Part shown: one piece after another, positions 43,621-51,718 of the stretch
Layout of the letters: each line of letters begins with the position of its first letter
How positions within the stretch are numbered: the stretch's first letter is position 1
Origin: Qipengyuania mesophila
GTDB lineage: Bacteria; Pseudomonadota; Alphaproteobacteria; Sphingomonadales; Sphingomonadaceae
NCBI RefSeq assembly: GCF_019711655.1
Contig: NZ_JAIGNU010000002.1
Coordinates: forward strand, 558,001 to 622,000
Reading direction: 5' to 3'
Length of the DNA: 64,000 nt
Position numbers and translations under genes: made by a program
Notes under the pieces: model-generated
Seen by the model: the letters and a program-made list of their open reading frames with translations, nothing else
Databases searched by the model: none
Told to the model about the DNA's origin: nothing

Positions 43621-43929
43621 ATGCGAACCGCAATTTTCGCCGTCCTAGCCCTGCCGCTCGCGGCCTGTGCGGGAAATGTCGGACCTGCCGATCCGGACAC
43701 GGGCGCGCCTCCGCCATCCTTGGACGGAAGCTGCGATGCCGAGGCGGCCCAATACCATGTCGGCCATGACGCGACGGCGGAGATGGGCGCGGCGATCCTC
43801 AAGGACAGCGGTGCCGCCACGCTGCGCTGGGGGCCGCCCAACTCTGCCTGGACGATGGATTACCGTACCGATCGCGTGAACGTGCGTTACGACGAGGCGC
43901 AGGTCATCACCGAAATCACCTGCGGATGA
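43621..43929 (+). CDS. I78-family peptidase inhibitor-like lipoprotein
   Basis: 102 residues from the ATG at 43621, which has GAGGAG upstream; an ATG at 43606 overlapping the previous stop would add 5 residues. A lipoprotein signal ends LPLAACAG. The mature part matches the I78 peptidase-inhibitor family: conserved WTMDYRTDRVNVRYDE loop and C-terminal VITEITCG, with two cysteines for a disulfide. Such proteins inhibit serine proteases in the periplasm or at the surface. Its stop overlaps the RidA start (ATGA). Confidence 0.8.
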   Translation: MRTAIFAVLALPLAACAGNVGPADPDTGAPPPSLDGSCDAEAAQYHVGHDATAEMGAAILKDSGAATLRWGPPNSAWTMDYRTDRVNVRYDEAQVITEITCG

Positions 43930-44312
43930 GCCGCGAGCACGCCTTCACCGGTTCGCCCTACGAGGCGCAGTTCGGCTTCGCCCGCGCGGTACGGGAGGGC
44001 AACCGCATCGTCGTCGCCGGGACTGGCCCGGTCGAGGACGACGGCTCCTCCACTCCCGGCGGTGCCGCCGCGCAGGCCGAGCGCTGCTTCGTCCTGATCC
44101 TTCGCGCTATCGAGCAGCTCGGCGGGACCGCGCAAGACGTGGTGCGCACGCGCATGCTGCTGACCGACCCGGCGGACCAGGACGCAGTGGGCGCAGTCCA
44201 CGCCAGCTTCTTCGGCGAGGCCTGCCCTGCCGCAACCATGGCCGGCGTCGCCTGGCTGTGCCGCGAGGAATGGAAGGTCGAGATCGAGGCCGAGGCGATT
44301 GTCCCCGAATGA
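43926..44312 (+). CDS. RidA-family (YjgF/YER057c) protein
   Basis: 128-residue member of the Rid family, whose best-known members hydrolyse reactive enamines/imines from PLP enzymes. The conserved arginine lies in DVVRTRMLLTD, and PAATMAGVAWL matches the PA-T-VEV region with altered residues, placing it outside the archetypal RidA group. A role in detoxifying intermediates of amino-acid catabolism would fit its position between valine-degradation genes, but this is inference. Confidence 0.85.
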   Translation: MSREHAFTGSPYEAQFGFARAVREGNRIVVAGTGPVEDDGSSTPGGAAAQAERCFVLILRAIEQLGGTAQDVVRTRMLLTDPADQDAVGAVHASFFGEACPAATMAGVAWLCREEWKVEIEAEAIVPE

Positions 44313-44360
44313 CCGCCTCACCCCTTCCCTAGCGTCACCGGCAAGGCTAGAGCGCGCGCC

Positions 44361-45515
44361 ATGACTACGAATGCAGGACAATTCCAGCTCACCGAAGAGC
44401 AGCTCGCGATCCAGGAAATGGCGCAGCGCTTCACCGCCGACAACATCACCCCGCACGCCGCCGAGTGGGACGAGAAAAGCCACTTCCCGCGCGACGTCAT
44501 CAAGCAGAGCGCCGAGCTCGGCTTCGGGGCAATCTACGTCTCCGAAGAGAGCGGCGGGATCGGCCTCGGCCGGCTCGAGGCGGCGCTGATCATGGAGGCC
44601 ATGGCCTATGGCTGCCCCGCGACCAGCGCCTATGTCTCGATCCACAACATGGCCGCATGGATGATCGACCGCTTCGGCGGGCAGGAGGTCAAGGACAAGT
44701 ACCTGCCCGACCTCGTGACGATGGAAAAGATCGCCAGCTACGCGCTGACCGAGCCGGGCAGCGGTTCGGATGCGGCGGGCCTCAAGACCAGCGCCAGGCT
44801 CGACGGCGACCACTACGTTCTCAACGGCACCAAGCAGTTCATCTCTGGCGGTGGCTTCAACGACGTATACGTCACCATGGTCCGCACCTCGGACCACAAG
44901 ACCAAGGGCATCACCTGCCTGGTGATCGACAAGGACACGCCGGGCGTGTCCTTCGGCAAGCCCGAGAAGAAGCTCGGCTGGAACGCCAGCCCCACCGCAC
45001 AGGTGATCTTCGAGGACGCGCGCGTCCCCGTGGCCAATCGCGTCGGCGACGAGGGCGAAGGCTTCCGCTTCGCCATGATGGGCCTCGACGGCGGCCGCCT
45101 CAACATCGGCGCCTGCTCATTGGGCGGGGCGCAGCGCTGCCTCGACGAGGCGGTCAAGTACACCAAGGAGCGCCAGCAGTTCGGCACGCCGATCGCCGAC
45201 TTCCAGAACACGCAGTTCATGCTCGCCGACATGGCCACCGACCTCGAGGCGGCGCGTGCGCTGCTTTATCTCGCCGCGGCCAAGGTCACCGACAACGCGC
45301 CCGACAAGAGCAAGTTCTCCGCCATGGCCAAGCGCCTTGCCACCGACAACGGCAGCAAGGTGGTCAACGACGCGCTCCAGCTGTTCGGCGGCTACGGCTA
45401 TCTCAGGGAGTATCCGATCGAGCGCTTCTGGCGCGACCTGCGCGTGCATTCGATCCTCGAAGGCACCAACCAGGTCATGCGCATGATCGTCGGCCGGGAG
45501 ATGCTCCGCCAGTGA
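44361..45515 (+). CDS. Acyl-CoA dehydrogenase, probable isobutyryl-CoA dehydrogenase
   Basis: 384-residue FAD-dependent acyl-CoA dehydrogenase. N-terminal helical domain, then ASYALTEPGSGSDAAGLKT (substrate/FAD loop) and the C-terminal region with the catalytic glutamate in HSILEGTNQVMRMI. Context between mmsA and the HIBYL-CoA hydrolase gene makes isobutyryl-CoA the likely substrate, giving methacrylyl-CoA, with electrons passed to ETF. Stop overlaps the following VOC gene (GTGA). Confidence 0.92.
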   Translation: MTTNAGQFQLTEEQLAIQEMAQRFTADNITPHAAEWDEKSHFPRDVIKQSAELGFGAIYVSEESGGIGLGRLEAALIMEAMAYGCPATSAYVSIHNMAAWMIDRFGGQEVKDKYLPDLVTMEKIASYALTEPGSGSDAAGLKTSARLDGDHYVLNGTKQFISGGGFNDVYVTMVRTSDHKTKGITCLVIDKDTPGVSFGKPEKKLGWNASPTAQVIFEDARVPVANRVGDEGEGFRFAMMGLDGGRLNIGACSLGGAQRCLDEAVKYTKERQQFGTPIADFQNTQFMLADMATDLEAARALLYLAAAKVTDNAPDKSKFSAMAKRLATDNGSKVVNDALQLFGGYGYLREYPIERFWRDLRVHSILEGTNQVMRMIVGREMLRQ

Positions 45516-45901
45516 CCGGCCTCGCGATGACAGCCCTGGTGGTGCCCGATTACGACGAGGCGATCGCCTTCTTCCGCGACGCCCTGGGCTTCGCTCTGGA
45601 GGAAGACAGCGATCTCGGAGGGGGCAAGCGCTGGGTGGTCGTGGCAGGTTCGCACGGCGCCAAGCTGCTGCTGGCCCGCGCGGCGGACGAGCGACAGCGC
45701 GCCGCCATCGGCAACCAGACCGGCGGGCGCGTCGGCTGGTTCCTCGACACCACCGACTTCGCCGGCGACCATGCGCGAATGGCCGCATGGGGCGTCGAAT
45801 TCACCGACGGACCGCGCGAGGAGCCCTATGGCACGGTCGCGGTCTTCAACGATCCCTGGGGCAACCGCTGGGATCTGATCGAACGCAAGGAAGCTGCATG
45901 A
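45512..45901 (+). CDS. VOC-superfamily (glyoxalase/dioxygenase-fold) protein
   Basis: 129 residues from a GTG at 45512 overlapping the previous stop. The vicinal-oxygen-chelate fold is seen in LVVPDYDEAIAFFRDALGF and VAVFNDPWGNRWDLIE. Metal ligands of true glyoxalases are not all evident. It is translationally coupled on both sides to valine-degradation genes, and may epimerise or detoxify an intermediate; no specific reaction is supported. Confidence 0.85.
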   Translation: MTGLAMTALVVPDYDEAIAFFRDALGFALEEDSDLGGGKRWVVVAGSHGAKLLLARAADERQRAAIGNQTGGRVGWFLDTTDFAGDHARMAAWGVEFTDGPREEPYGTVAVFNDPWGNRWDLIERKEAA

Positions 45902-46944
45902 CCGACCAGGTCCATATCCACACCCACGGCGGCGCCGGCCATATTTCGCTCGACCGCCCCAAGGCGCTGCATGCGCTGACGCTCGACATGTGCCACGCGA
46001 TGAGCGCGGCGCTGACCGATTGGGCGGGCGACGATGCGATCAAGGCCGTCGTCCTCGACCACGCCGAGGGCCGCGGTTTCTGCGCCGGCGGCGATATCAA
46101 CCTGCTGCGTCACTCGGCGCTGAACGATAGCGGCGCGTCAGGCCGCGCCTTCTTCCACGACGAATACCAGCTCAACCACCAGATGATGACCTACGCCAAG
46201 CCCATCGTGGCTTTCATGGACGGCATCACCATGGGCGGTGGCGTGGGCATCGCGCTGCCCTGCAAATACCGCGTCGCGACCGAGCACACGCGCTTCGCCA
46301 TGCCCGAAACGGGCATCGGCCTGTTTCCCGACGTCGGCGGCGGCTGGCACCTTGCCCGACTTGGCGGCCGGCTCGGCCAGTTCCTCGCGTTGACCGGCGC
46401 TCGGCTCGACGGCGCGGAATGCCTGTGGGCGGGTATCGCGACGCATTACCTGCCGAGCGAAAAACTCGCCGAAGCCAAGGCGCGAATCATCGAGCATCCC
46501 GAACGCATCGCCGGGATCCTGTCCGAGCTTTCGGTCACCCCGCCGCCTGCGCGGATCGAGGCCAATGCCGAGCGGATCAAGAAGCATTTCGCCTCCGATC
46601 GCTACGAGGACATCCTCGCCAGCCTTGAGGCAGATGACAGCGAATGGGCGGCCAAGGAACTCGCCACATTGCACAGCAAGAGCCCGCAGACCTGCAAGAT
46701 CGCGCTGCGCCAGCTGGCGGAGAGCGCCGAGCTCGACGACTTCGCCGACAATATGGCGATGGAATACCGCATCGCGAGCCGCGTGCTGACCCGCCCCGAT
46801 TTCGCCGAGGGCGTGCGCGCGGTGATCGTCGACAAGACCAACGACCCCCAATGGGATCCGGCGACGCCCGAGGGCGTGAGCGAGGAGCTGCTCGACAGCA
46901 TCTTCGCCCCGCTTCCCGCAGACGAGGAATGGAAACCCTTATGA
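45898..46944 (+). CDS. 3-hydroxyisobutyryl-CoA hydrolase
   Basis: 348-residue crotonase-superfamily enzyme. Motifs GFCAGGDINLLRHSAL and DGITMGGGVGIAL build the oxyanion hole; PETGIGLFPDVGGGWHLARL is characteristic of HIBYL-CoA hydrolases, which release free 3-hydroxyisobutyrate in valine breakdown. Length and the C-terminal extension support this over a plain hydratase. ATGA overlaps join it to the VOC gene before and the hydratase after. Confidence 0.93.
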   Translation: MTDQVHIHTHGGAGHISLDRPKALHALTLDMCHAMSAALTDWAGDDAIKAVVLDHAEGRGFCAGGDINLLRHSALNDSGASGRAFFHDEYQLNHQMMTYAKPIVAFMDGITMGGGVGIALPCKYRVATEHTRFAMPETGIGLFPDVGGGWHLARLGGRLGQFLALTGARLDGAECLWAGIATHYLPSEKLAEAKARIIEHPERIAGILSELSVTPPPARIEANAERIKKHFASDRYEDILASLEADDSEWAAKELATLHSKSPQTCKIALRQLAESAELDDFADNMAMEYRIASRVLTRPDFAEGVRAVIVDKTNDPQWDPATPEGVSEELLDSIFAPLPADEEWKPL

Positions 46945-47723
46945 GCTTCGAAACCATCACCGTCGAACAGCGCGACGCGGTCACGCTGATCACCCTGAAC
47001 CGCCCGCAGGCATTGAATGCGCTCAACAGCAAGGTGCTGGAAGAGCTGATCGAGGCCTTCGCCGCCTACCAGGCCGACGCCAGCCAGCTTTGCGCGGTCC
47101 TGACCGGTTCGGGCGACAAGGCCTTCGCCGCGGGCGCCGACATCAAGGAAATGAGCGAGAAGGCGGCGGCCGACTTCTACCTCGAGGATTTCTTTGCGCC
47201 CTGGACCAGCGAGATCGTCAAGAAAACCCGCAAGCCGTGGATCGCCGCGGTCAACGGCTTCGCGCTTGGCGGCGGCTGCGAACTCGCGATGATGGCGGAC
47301 TTCATCATCGCCAGCGAGAACGCCAAATTCGGCCAGCCCGAAATCAAGCTCGGCGTCGCCCCCGGAATGGGCGGCAGCCAGCGCCTGACCAAGGCCGTCG
47401 GCAAGTCGAAGGCGATGGAAATGTGCCTCACCGGTCGCATGATGGGCGCCGAGGAAGCCGAGCGCAGCAATCTCGTCGCGCGCGTCGTGCCGCATGACAG
47501 CCTGCTCGACGAAGCGATGAAGACCGCCGCCCAGATCGCCTCGATGCCCCCGATGGCCGCGATCGCGAACAAGGAAATGGTCAACGCCGCCTTCGAGACC
47601 AGCCTCGACCAGGGGCTGGTGATCGAGCGCCGGATTTTCCAGATCCTCACCGCGAGCGAGGACAAGAAGGAGGGCATGGCCGCCTTCGTCGAAAAGCGCG
47701 AGGGCAAGTGGACTGGGAGGTAA
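46941..47723 (+). CDS. Enoyl-CoA hydratase
   Basis: 260 residues, crotonase fold. Conserved parts are KAFAAGADIKEM, the oxyanion-hole GFALGGGCELAMMAD, and PEIKLGVAPGMGGSQRL with the catalytic glutamate region. In this setting it probably hydrates methacrylyl-CoA to 3-hydroxyisobutyryl-CoA, supplying the hydrolase encoded just upstream. A broader fatty-acid hydratase activity is possible. Confidence 0.94.
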   Translation: MSFETITVEQRDAVTLITLNRPQALNALNSKVLEELIEAFAAYQADASQLCAVLTGSGDKAFAAGADIKEMSEKAAADFYLEDFFAPWTSEIVKKTRKPWIAAVNGFALGGGCELAMMADFIIASENAKFGQPEIKLGVAPGMGGSQRLTKAVGKSKAMEMCLTGRMMGAEEAERSNLVARVVPHDSLLDEAMKTAAQIASMPPMAAIANKEMVNAAFETSLDQGLVIERRIFQILTASEDKKEGMAAFVEKREGKWTGR

Positions 47724-47977
47724 TCCTCAAAGGTCTGGGTCTTGTACTATTCGGCCTGCTGTTCGTCCTCGTCGGACTGGATGGCTGGCGACATCGCCGC
47801 CAGGAGCGCATCAGCTTGATCGAGGCAGCGATCCTCAGGGCAGGTGACGACGAAGAGCCCCTGCCTCTCGATCGATGGGACCGGACAATGGCATATGTCC
47901 AGCCGGTCCTCATGCTAATTTTCGGACCGCTCATGATCCTAGGTGGCGTGGCGATCCTTTCACTTCTGGGAGAGTGA
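47708..47977 (+). CDS. Small two-helix membrane protein
   Basis: 89 residues from a GTG at 47708 inside the end of the hydratase gene. Two hydrophobic helices (about 9-25 and 65-85) flank a charged loop (HRRQERISLIEAAILRAGDD). Codon use is less GC-rich than neighbours. It occupies the whole gap to mmsB, whose ATG comes 1 bp after its stop. Function unknown; it could be a small regulator of membrane proteins or a fortuitous frame. Confidence 0.55.
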   Translation: MDWEVILKGLGLVLFGLLFVLVGLDGWRHRRQERISLIEAAILRAGDDEEPLPLDRWDRTMAYVQPVLMLIFGPLMILGGVAILSLLGE

Positions 47978-47978
47978 C

Positions 47979-48845
47979 ATGAAAATCGCCTTCATCGGCC
48001 TCGGCAATATGGGCGGCGGGATGGCCGCGAACCTCGTCAAGGCGGGGCATTCGGTCAACGCCTTCGACCTCTCCGAAGAGGCGCTGGCGGCTGCCAAGGG
48101 AAACGGTTGCGAGACCTTCACCGATGCGGCCGAGGCCTGCGCTGGCGTCGACGCGGTCGTCACCATGCTGCCCAACGGGGCAATCGTGAAATCGGTCTAC
48201 GAAGGCAGCGTGATCGGCAAGGCACCCGCGGGCGCCGTTCTGCTCGACTGTTCGACCATCGACGTCGCCACCGCCAAGGACGTGATCGCGAAGGCCGAGG
48301 GCGCCGGGTACGACATGGTCGACGCCCCCGTCTCTGGCGGCATCGCGGCGGCCAATGGCGGCACGCTGACCTTCATGGTCGGCGGCACCGACAAGGCCTT
48401 CGCGCGCGCCGAGGAGGTGCTGAAGGCGATGGGCAAGGCGGTGATCCACGCGGGCGATGCCGGCGCGGGCCAGACCGCCAAGATCTGCAACAACATGCTG
48501 CTCGCCATCACCATGATCGGCACCGCCGAGGCCATGACCATGGCCAAGAAGCTCGGGCTCGATCCGCAGAAATTCTACGAAATCTCGAGCCAGTCCTCGG
48601 GCTACAACTGGTCGCTCAACGCCTATACGCCGCTCCCCGGCGTCGGCGTCGAGAGTCCGGCCGACAAGAATTACCAGGGCGGTTTCGCCACCGCGCTGAT
48701 GCTCAAGGACCTGCGGCTCGCGATGGAAGCGGCGGGCAGCGTCCACGCGACCACCGTGCTCGGATCGACCGCGGCGGAGCTCTACGAGAAATTCGCCGAG
48801 GACAATGGCGGGCTCGACTTCAGCGCGATCATCAAGACGCTCTGA
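47979..48845 (+). CDS. mmsB: 3-hydroxyisobutyrate dehydrogenase
   Basis: 288-residue beta-hydroxyacid dehydrogenase. NAD binding is shown by FIGLGNMGGGMAANLVKAG; substrate and catalytic regions are DAPVSGGIAAANGGTLTFM and GAGQTAKICNNMLLA with the active lysine. It oxidises 3-hydroxyisobutyrate to methylmalonate semialdehyde, the substrate of MmsA. AGAGTGAC upstream serves as ribosome binding site. It overlaps the convergent Nmad3-like gene by 14 bp. Confidence 0.95.
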   Translation: MKIAFIGLGNMGGGMAANLVKAGHSVNAFDLSEEALAAAKGNGCETFTDAAEACAGVDAVVTMLPNGAIVKSVYEGSVIGKAPAGAVLLDCSTIDVATAKDVIAKAEGAGYDMVDAPVSGGIAAANGGTLTFMVGGTDKAFARAEEVLKAMGKAVIHAGDAGAGQTAKICNNMLLAITMIGTAEAMTMAKKLGLDPQKFYEISSQSSGYNWSLNAYTPLPGVGVESPADKNYQGGFATALMLKDLRLAMEAAGSVHATTVLGSTAAELYEKFAEDNGGLDFSAIIKTL

Positions 48846-49554
48846 TCTCGTCCAGCACCCGCGCGAGCCATTCGCGCGGGGCCTTCCGCCGGCCGATGTC
48901 GGCGACGAATTCCTGACCGCGCGCGACGCTCTTCAGCCTGCCGCCGCGCAGCCAGCGCTCGGGCCGGTCGTGATAGCTGAGCCCGCCTCGATCGAGCCAT
49001 GCGGGCCGGTTCCAGAGCGAGGGCGGCCCGCCGGCTATGGTCAGTCGCAAGGCATCGCTGGCGCTGTTCGCCTGCACCCCGCGCCCGGCATAGACAACGT
49101 CGTTGGCGGCATGGAGCGCGAGCGCATGCGGATGGCCGCGCTCGACCAGGTGCCCGGGCACCGCGCGGGTCAGGTCGATCACCTCCTCGACCTCGAGATA
49201 GCCGTAGATGCGGTGGTGCGGATCACTCCCGTCCTCGCGGAACAGGCCGAAGAAGAGAAACACGTCCCCCACCCCGACCCCGCGATTGGCGAGATGCGTC
49301 TGCGCCGCGCCGCACTGGCCGAACAGGCAGGTCCCGTCGGCGAGGAACATGGGGTCGTGATGGCACAGGTCCCCTGCGCCGAGCCGCCCCCGGCTCGCCT
49401 TGTGCGCATGTTCGCCCAGACCGAGATCGCCATAGGTCGTGCGCGATGCCGCGCCGGCCGGGATCGGCAGGCTGACCGGACGCCCCGCGACGATCGGCGA
49501 GGGCCCGCCTCCCGAAGAGCTGTCGAACCCCTTGCGAGAAAAGATAATCCGCAT
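48832..49554 (-). CDS. Nmad3-like protein (nucleotide modification associated domain 3)
   Basis: 240 residues from the ATG at 49552-49554. The N-terminal stretch IFSRKGFDSSSGGGPSPI together with SLPIP and TYGDLG, and the later CLFGQCGAAQTHLANRGVGVGDVFLFFGLF, match what I recall of the Nmad3 domain, predicted to be tied to DNA base modification. No database search was possible. It is a complete soluble protein with histidine-rich segments (DLCHHDP). Neighbours are a divergent nucleotidyltransferase and convergent mmsB, so it is not obviously in a phage or restriction context. Confidence 0.6.
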   Translation of the reverse strand: MRIIFSRKGFDSSSGGGPSPIVAGRPVSLPIPAGAASRTTYGDLGLGEHAHKASRGRLGAGDLCHHDPMFLADGTCLFGQCGAAQTHLANRGVGVGDVFLFFGLFREDGSDPHHRIYGYLEVEEVIDLTRAVPGHLVERGHPHALALHAANDVVYAGRGVQANSASDALRLTIAGGPPSLWNRPAWLDRGGLSYHDRPERWLRGGRLKSVARGQEFVADIGRRKAPREWLARVLDEIRAS

Positions 49555-49620
49555 GGCCGCATGCCGTGCCCGAGCGGCAGGAGAGTGACAACCGCCGCAT
49601 TCGTCCCTATTTGCGCGGCC

Positions 49621-50430
49621 ATGACTACCGAAAACGATGGCAAGGTGACCGCGCTCATCATGGCGGGCAAGCGCTCGGGTGCACTCGATCCGCTCGCAGA
49701 GCGCGCAGGCGTGGCGCAGAAATGCGTGGTTCCGGTCGGTGGAATGCCGATGATCGAGCGGGTGGTGATGAATGTCGCCGCGAGCCCGCGCATCGGCGAA
49801 ATCCGCGTGGTCGCACACGAGGCGGACGAAATCGCGGCGATTCCCTCGATCGCGAAACTGGTCGCCGAGGGTCGGCTGGTGTTCAAGCCGGGCGCCTTCA
49901 ACCTCGTCGACAGCGTCTTCGCCGGGGCCGAGGGCGCCAGCTATCCGATCCTCATTACCACCGCCGACAACTGCCTGTGGCTGCCCGAGGATTTCACCGA
50001 ATTCGCCGACAAGGCGATCGCCAGCCGTGCCGGAGCTGCCGCGGCATTGGCGCGCAAGGAAGACGTGAAGGCCGCCGACCCGCAGGGCCAGGCCAAGTTC
50101 TACGAATTTTCCGACGGCGGCTATTCGAACTGCAACGCCTACTGGATCGGCGATCCCAAGGCGTTGTCGGCGGCCGAGATCATGCGCGGTGGCGGGCAGT
50201 TCGTGAAATTCCCCAGCCGCATCGCCAAGGCCTTCGGCGTGGTCAACCTGATCCGCTTCTTCCTGGGCTGGGGGACCAAGGAGAAGCTCTTCGCCCAGGT
50301 CTCTCGGCGCTTCGGCTTCACCATGGTGCCGCTCGAGATGGACCACGGCTATTGCGCCATCGATGTCGACAACGAACGCACCTTCCAGGTGACAGAAAAG
50401 CTGCTGACGAAGCGGCTCGCCACGGCCTGA
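49621..50430 (+). CDS. MobA-like nucleotidyltransferase
   Basis: 269-residue NTP-transferase of the GT-A-like fold. The N-terminal ALIMAGKRSGALDPLAERAGVAQKC holds the nucleotide-binding loop and the conserved lysine; TTADNCLW supplies the metal-binding aspartate. It would attach a nucleotide to a sugar phosphate, cofactor or alcohol phosphate such as inositol phosphate. It is followed after 16 bp by a flippase gene, suggesting a role in building and exporting a surface glycan or lipid. Substrate unknown. Confidence 0.85.
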   Translation: MTTENDGKVTALIMAGKRSGALDPLAERAGVAQKCVVPVGGMPMIERVVMNVAASPRIGEIRVVAHEADEIAAIPSIAKLVAEGRLVFKPGAFNLVDSVFAGAEGASYPILITTADNCLWLPEDFTEFADKAIASRAGAAAALARKEDVKAADPQGQAKFYEFSDGGYSNCNAYWIGDPKALSAAEIMRGGGQFVKFPSRIAKAFGVVNLIRFFLGWGTKEKLFAQVSRRFGFTMVPLEMDHGYCAIDVDNERTFQVTEKLLTKRLATA

Positions 50431-50446
50431 CGCCGGTCGCCGAGCG

Positions 50447-51718
50447 ATGGGACGCCTGATCCGCAACATCGGCTGGCTGCTGACCGGGCGCGGCGTGAAT
50501 GCCGTGCTCAGCCTGGTCTACCTCGCCTTGGCGACGCGGACACTCGGCCTCGACGGCTTCGGCTATTTCGCGCTGATCGTCGCCATGGGGCAGACGGTGG
50601 TCGGCATCGCCAATTTCCAGACCTGGCAATTCGTCGTCCGCTGGGGCGCGGGCGCCGAAGGCCCGGGCGAGGCGACCGGCTTCGCCATCGCCCTCGACCT
50701 GATGTCGATCGCGCTGGGCGCCGTGCTGGCGGCGGGACTGTGCTGGTCGGCGCAATTCTGGCTGCCATTGCCCGCCGAGCTGCTGTGGGTGGCTTTCGGC
50801 TATTGCCTGGTGTCGCTGCTCGCGATCCGCACCACCCCGACCGGACTGCTGCGCCTGCGCTTCGAATACGGCAAGGCAACTGCCGCCGAGGCCGTCCAGC
50901 CCGTCGTCCGCGCGCTGGGCGCGGTTCTCGCCGCAATCCTGTTGCCCACCGTGTTCGGCTTCATCCTCGCCTGGGCCGCAGCCGAGATCGCGGTGGCGGC
51001 CACGCTGTGGATCGTCGCCGGCAGGGCCGACCGGATCGACCTGTCGCAGATCAGCTTCTGGCGCATTCCGCGCGACCACCCCGGCGCCTGGAAGTTCGTC
51101 TGGTCGACCAATCTGACGGGCAGCCTCAACGTCGGTTCGAAGCAGGTCCTGATTCTGCTCGTCGGCGCCATCGGGGGCGAGGCCTTCGCGGGCGGTTTCC
51201 GCGTCGCCAGCCAGCTTGGCCAGGCACTGGTCAGCCTCGCGCAGACCGTGTCCAAGGCAATCTATCCCGAACTCGTCCACGCGCAAGATGCCGCGCACGA
51301 CATGGCGCGGAGGATGGCCAATATCGCTTTGATCGGCGGGGGGATCGCGGTGCTGGTCGCACTGTTCTTCGGTCGCCCGGGGCTTGTCCTCATTGCCGGG
51401 CCTGAGTTCAGCGTGGTCTACTGGACGATGGTCATTTTGGCGATCGCCGGCGCAATAGAACTGGTCGGCGCCAGCCTCGAATCGCTGCTCGTCAGCGCCG
51501 GCCGCGCCGGAACGGCCTTCGCCATGCGCGCCGTGCCGACGGTGCTCGGCCTCGCACTGCTGCAGGTTGCGATGGACTGGAACGGGCTCAAGGGTGCCGC
51601 CTTCACCGTGCTCGGCGCGAGCGCGCTGTCGGTCATCGGCTTCTGGGTCGCGGTGATCTCGCTCAGCCAGATCGCAATTACCGTCACCGCCAGGCCCGGC
51701 GAGGACGAAACGGCCTAG
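50447..51718 (+). CDS. Polysaccharide/lipid-linked oligosaccharide flippase (Wzx/MATE-like)
   Basis: 423-residue protein with about 12-14 hydrophobic helices, of the MOP superfamily of polysaccharide exporters. The start GWLLTGRGVNAVLSLVYLALATRTLG is the usual first helix. Cationic residues in the middle of helices (SNLTGSLNVGSKQVLI-like region) fit a lipid-linked glycan flippase. It pairs with the nucleotidyltransferase upstream and ends on a CTAG shared with the convergent CcmI-like gene. Confidence 0.85.
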   Translation: MGRLIRNIGWLLTGRGVNAVLSLVYLALATRTLGLDGFGYFALIVAMGQTVVGIANFQTWQFVVRWGAGAEGPGEATGFAIALDLMSIALGAVLAAGLCWSAQFWLPLPAELLWVAFGYCLVSLLAIRTTPTGLLRLRFEYGKATAAEAVQPVVRALGAVLAAILLPTVFGFILAWAAAEIAVAATLWIVAGRADRIDLSQISFWRIPRDHPGAWKFVWSTNLTGSLNVGSKQVLILLVGAIGGEAFAGGFRVASQLGQALVSLAQTVSKAIYPELVHAQDAAHDMARRMANIALIGGGIAVLVALFFGRPGLVLIAGPEFSVVYWTMVILAIAGAIELVGASLESLLVSAGRAGTAFAMRAVPTVLGLALLQVAMDWNGLKGAAFTVLGASALSVIGFWVAVISLSQIAITVTARPGEDETA

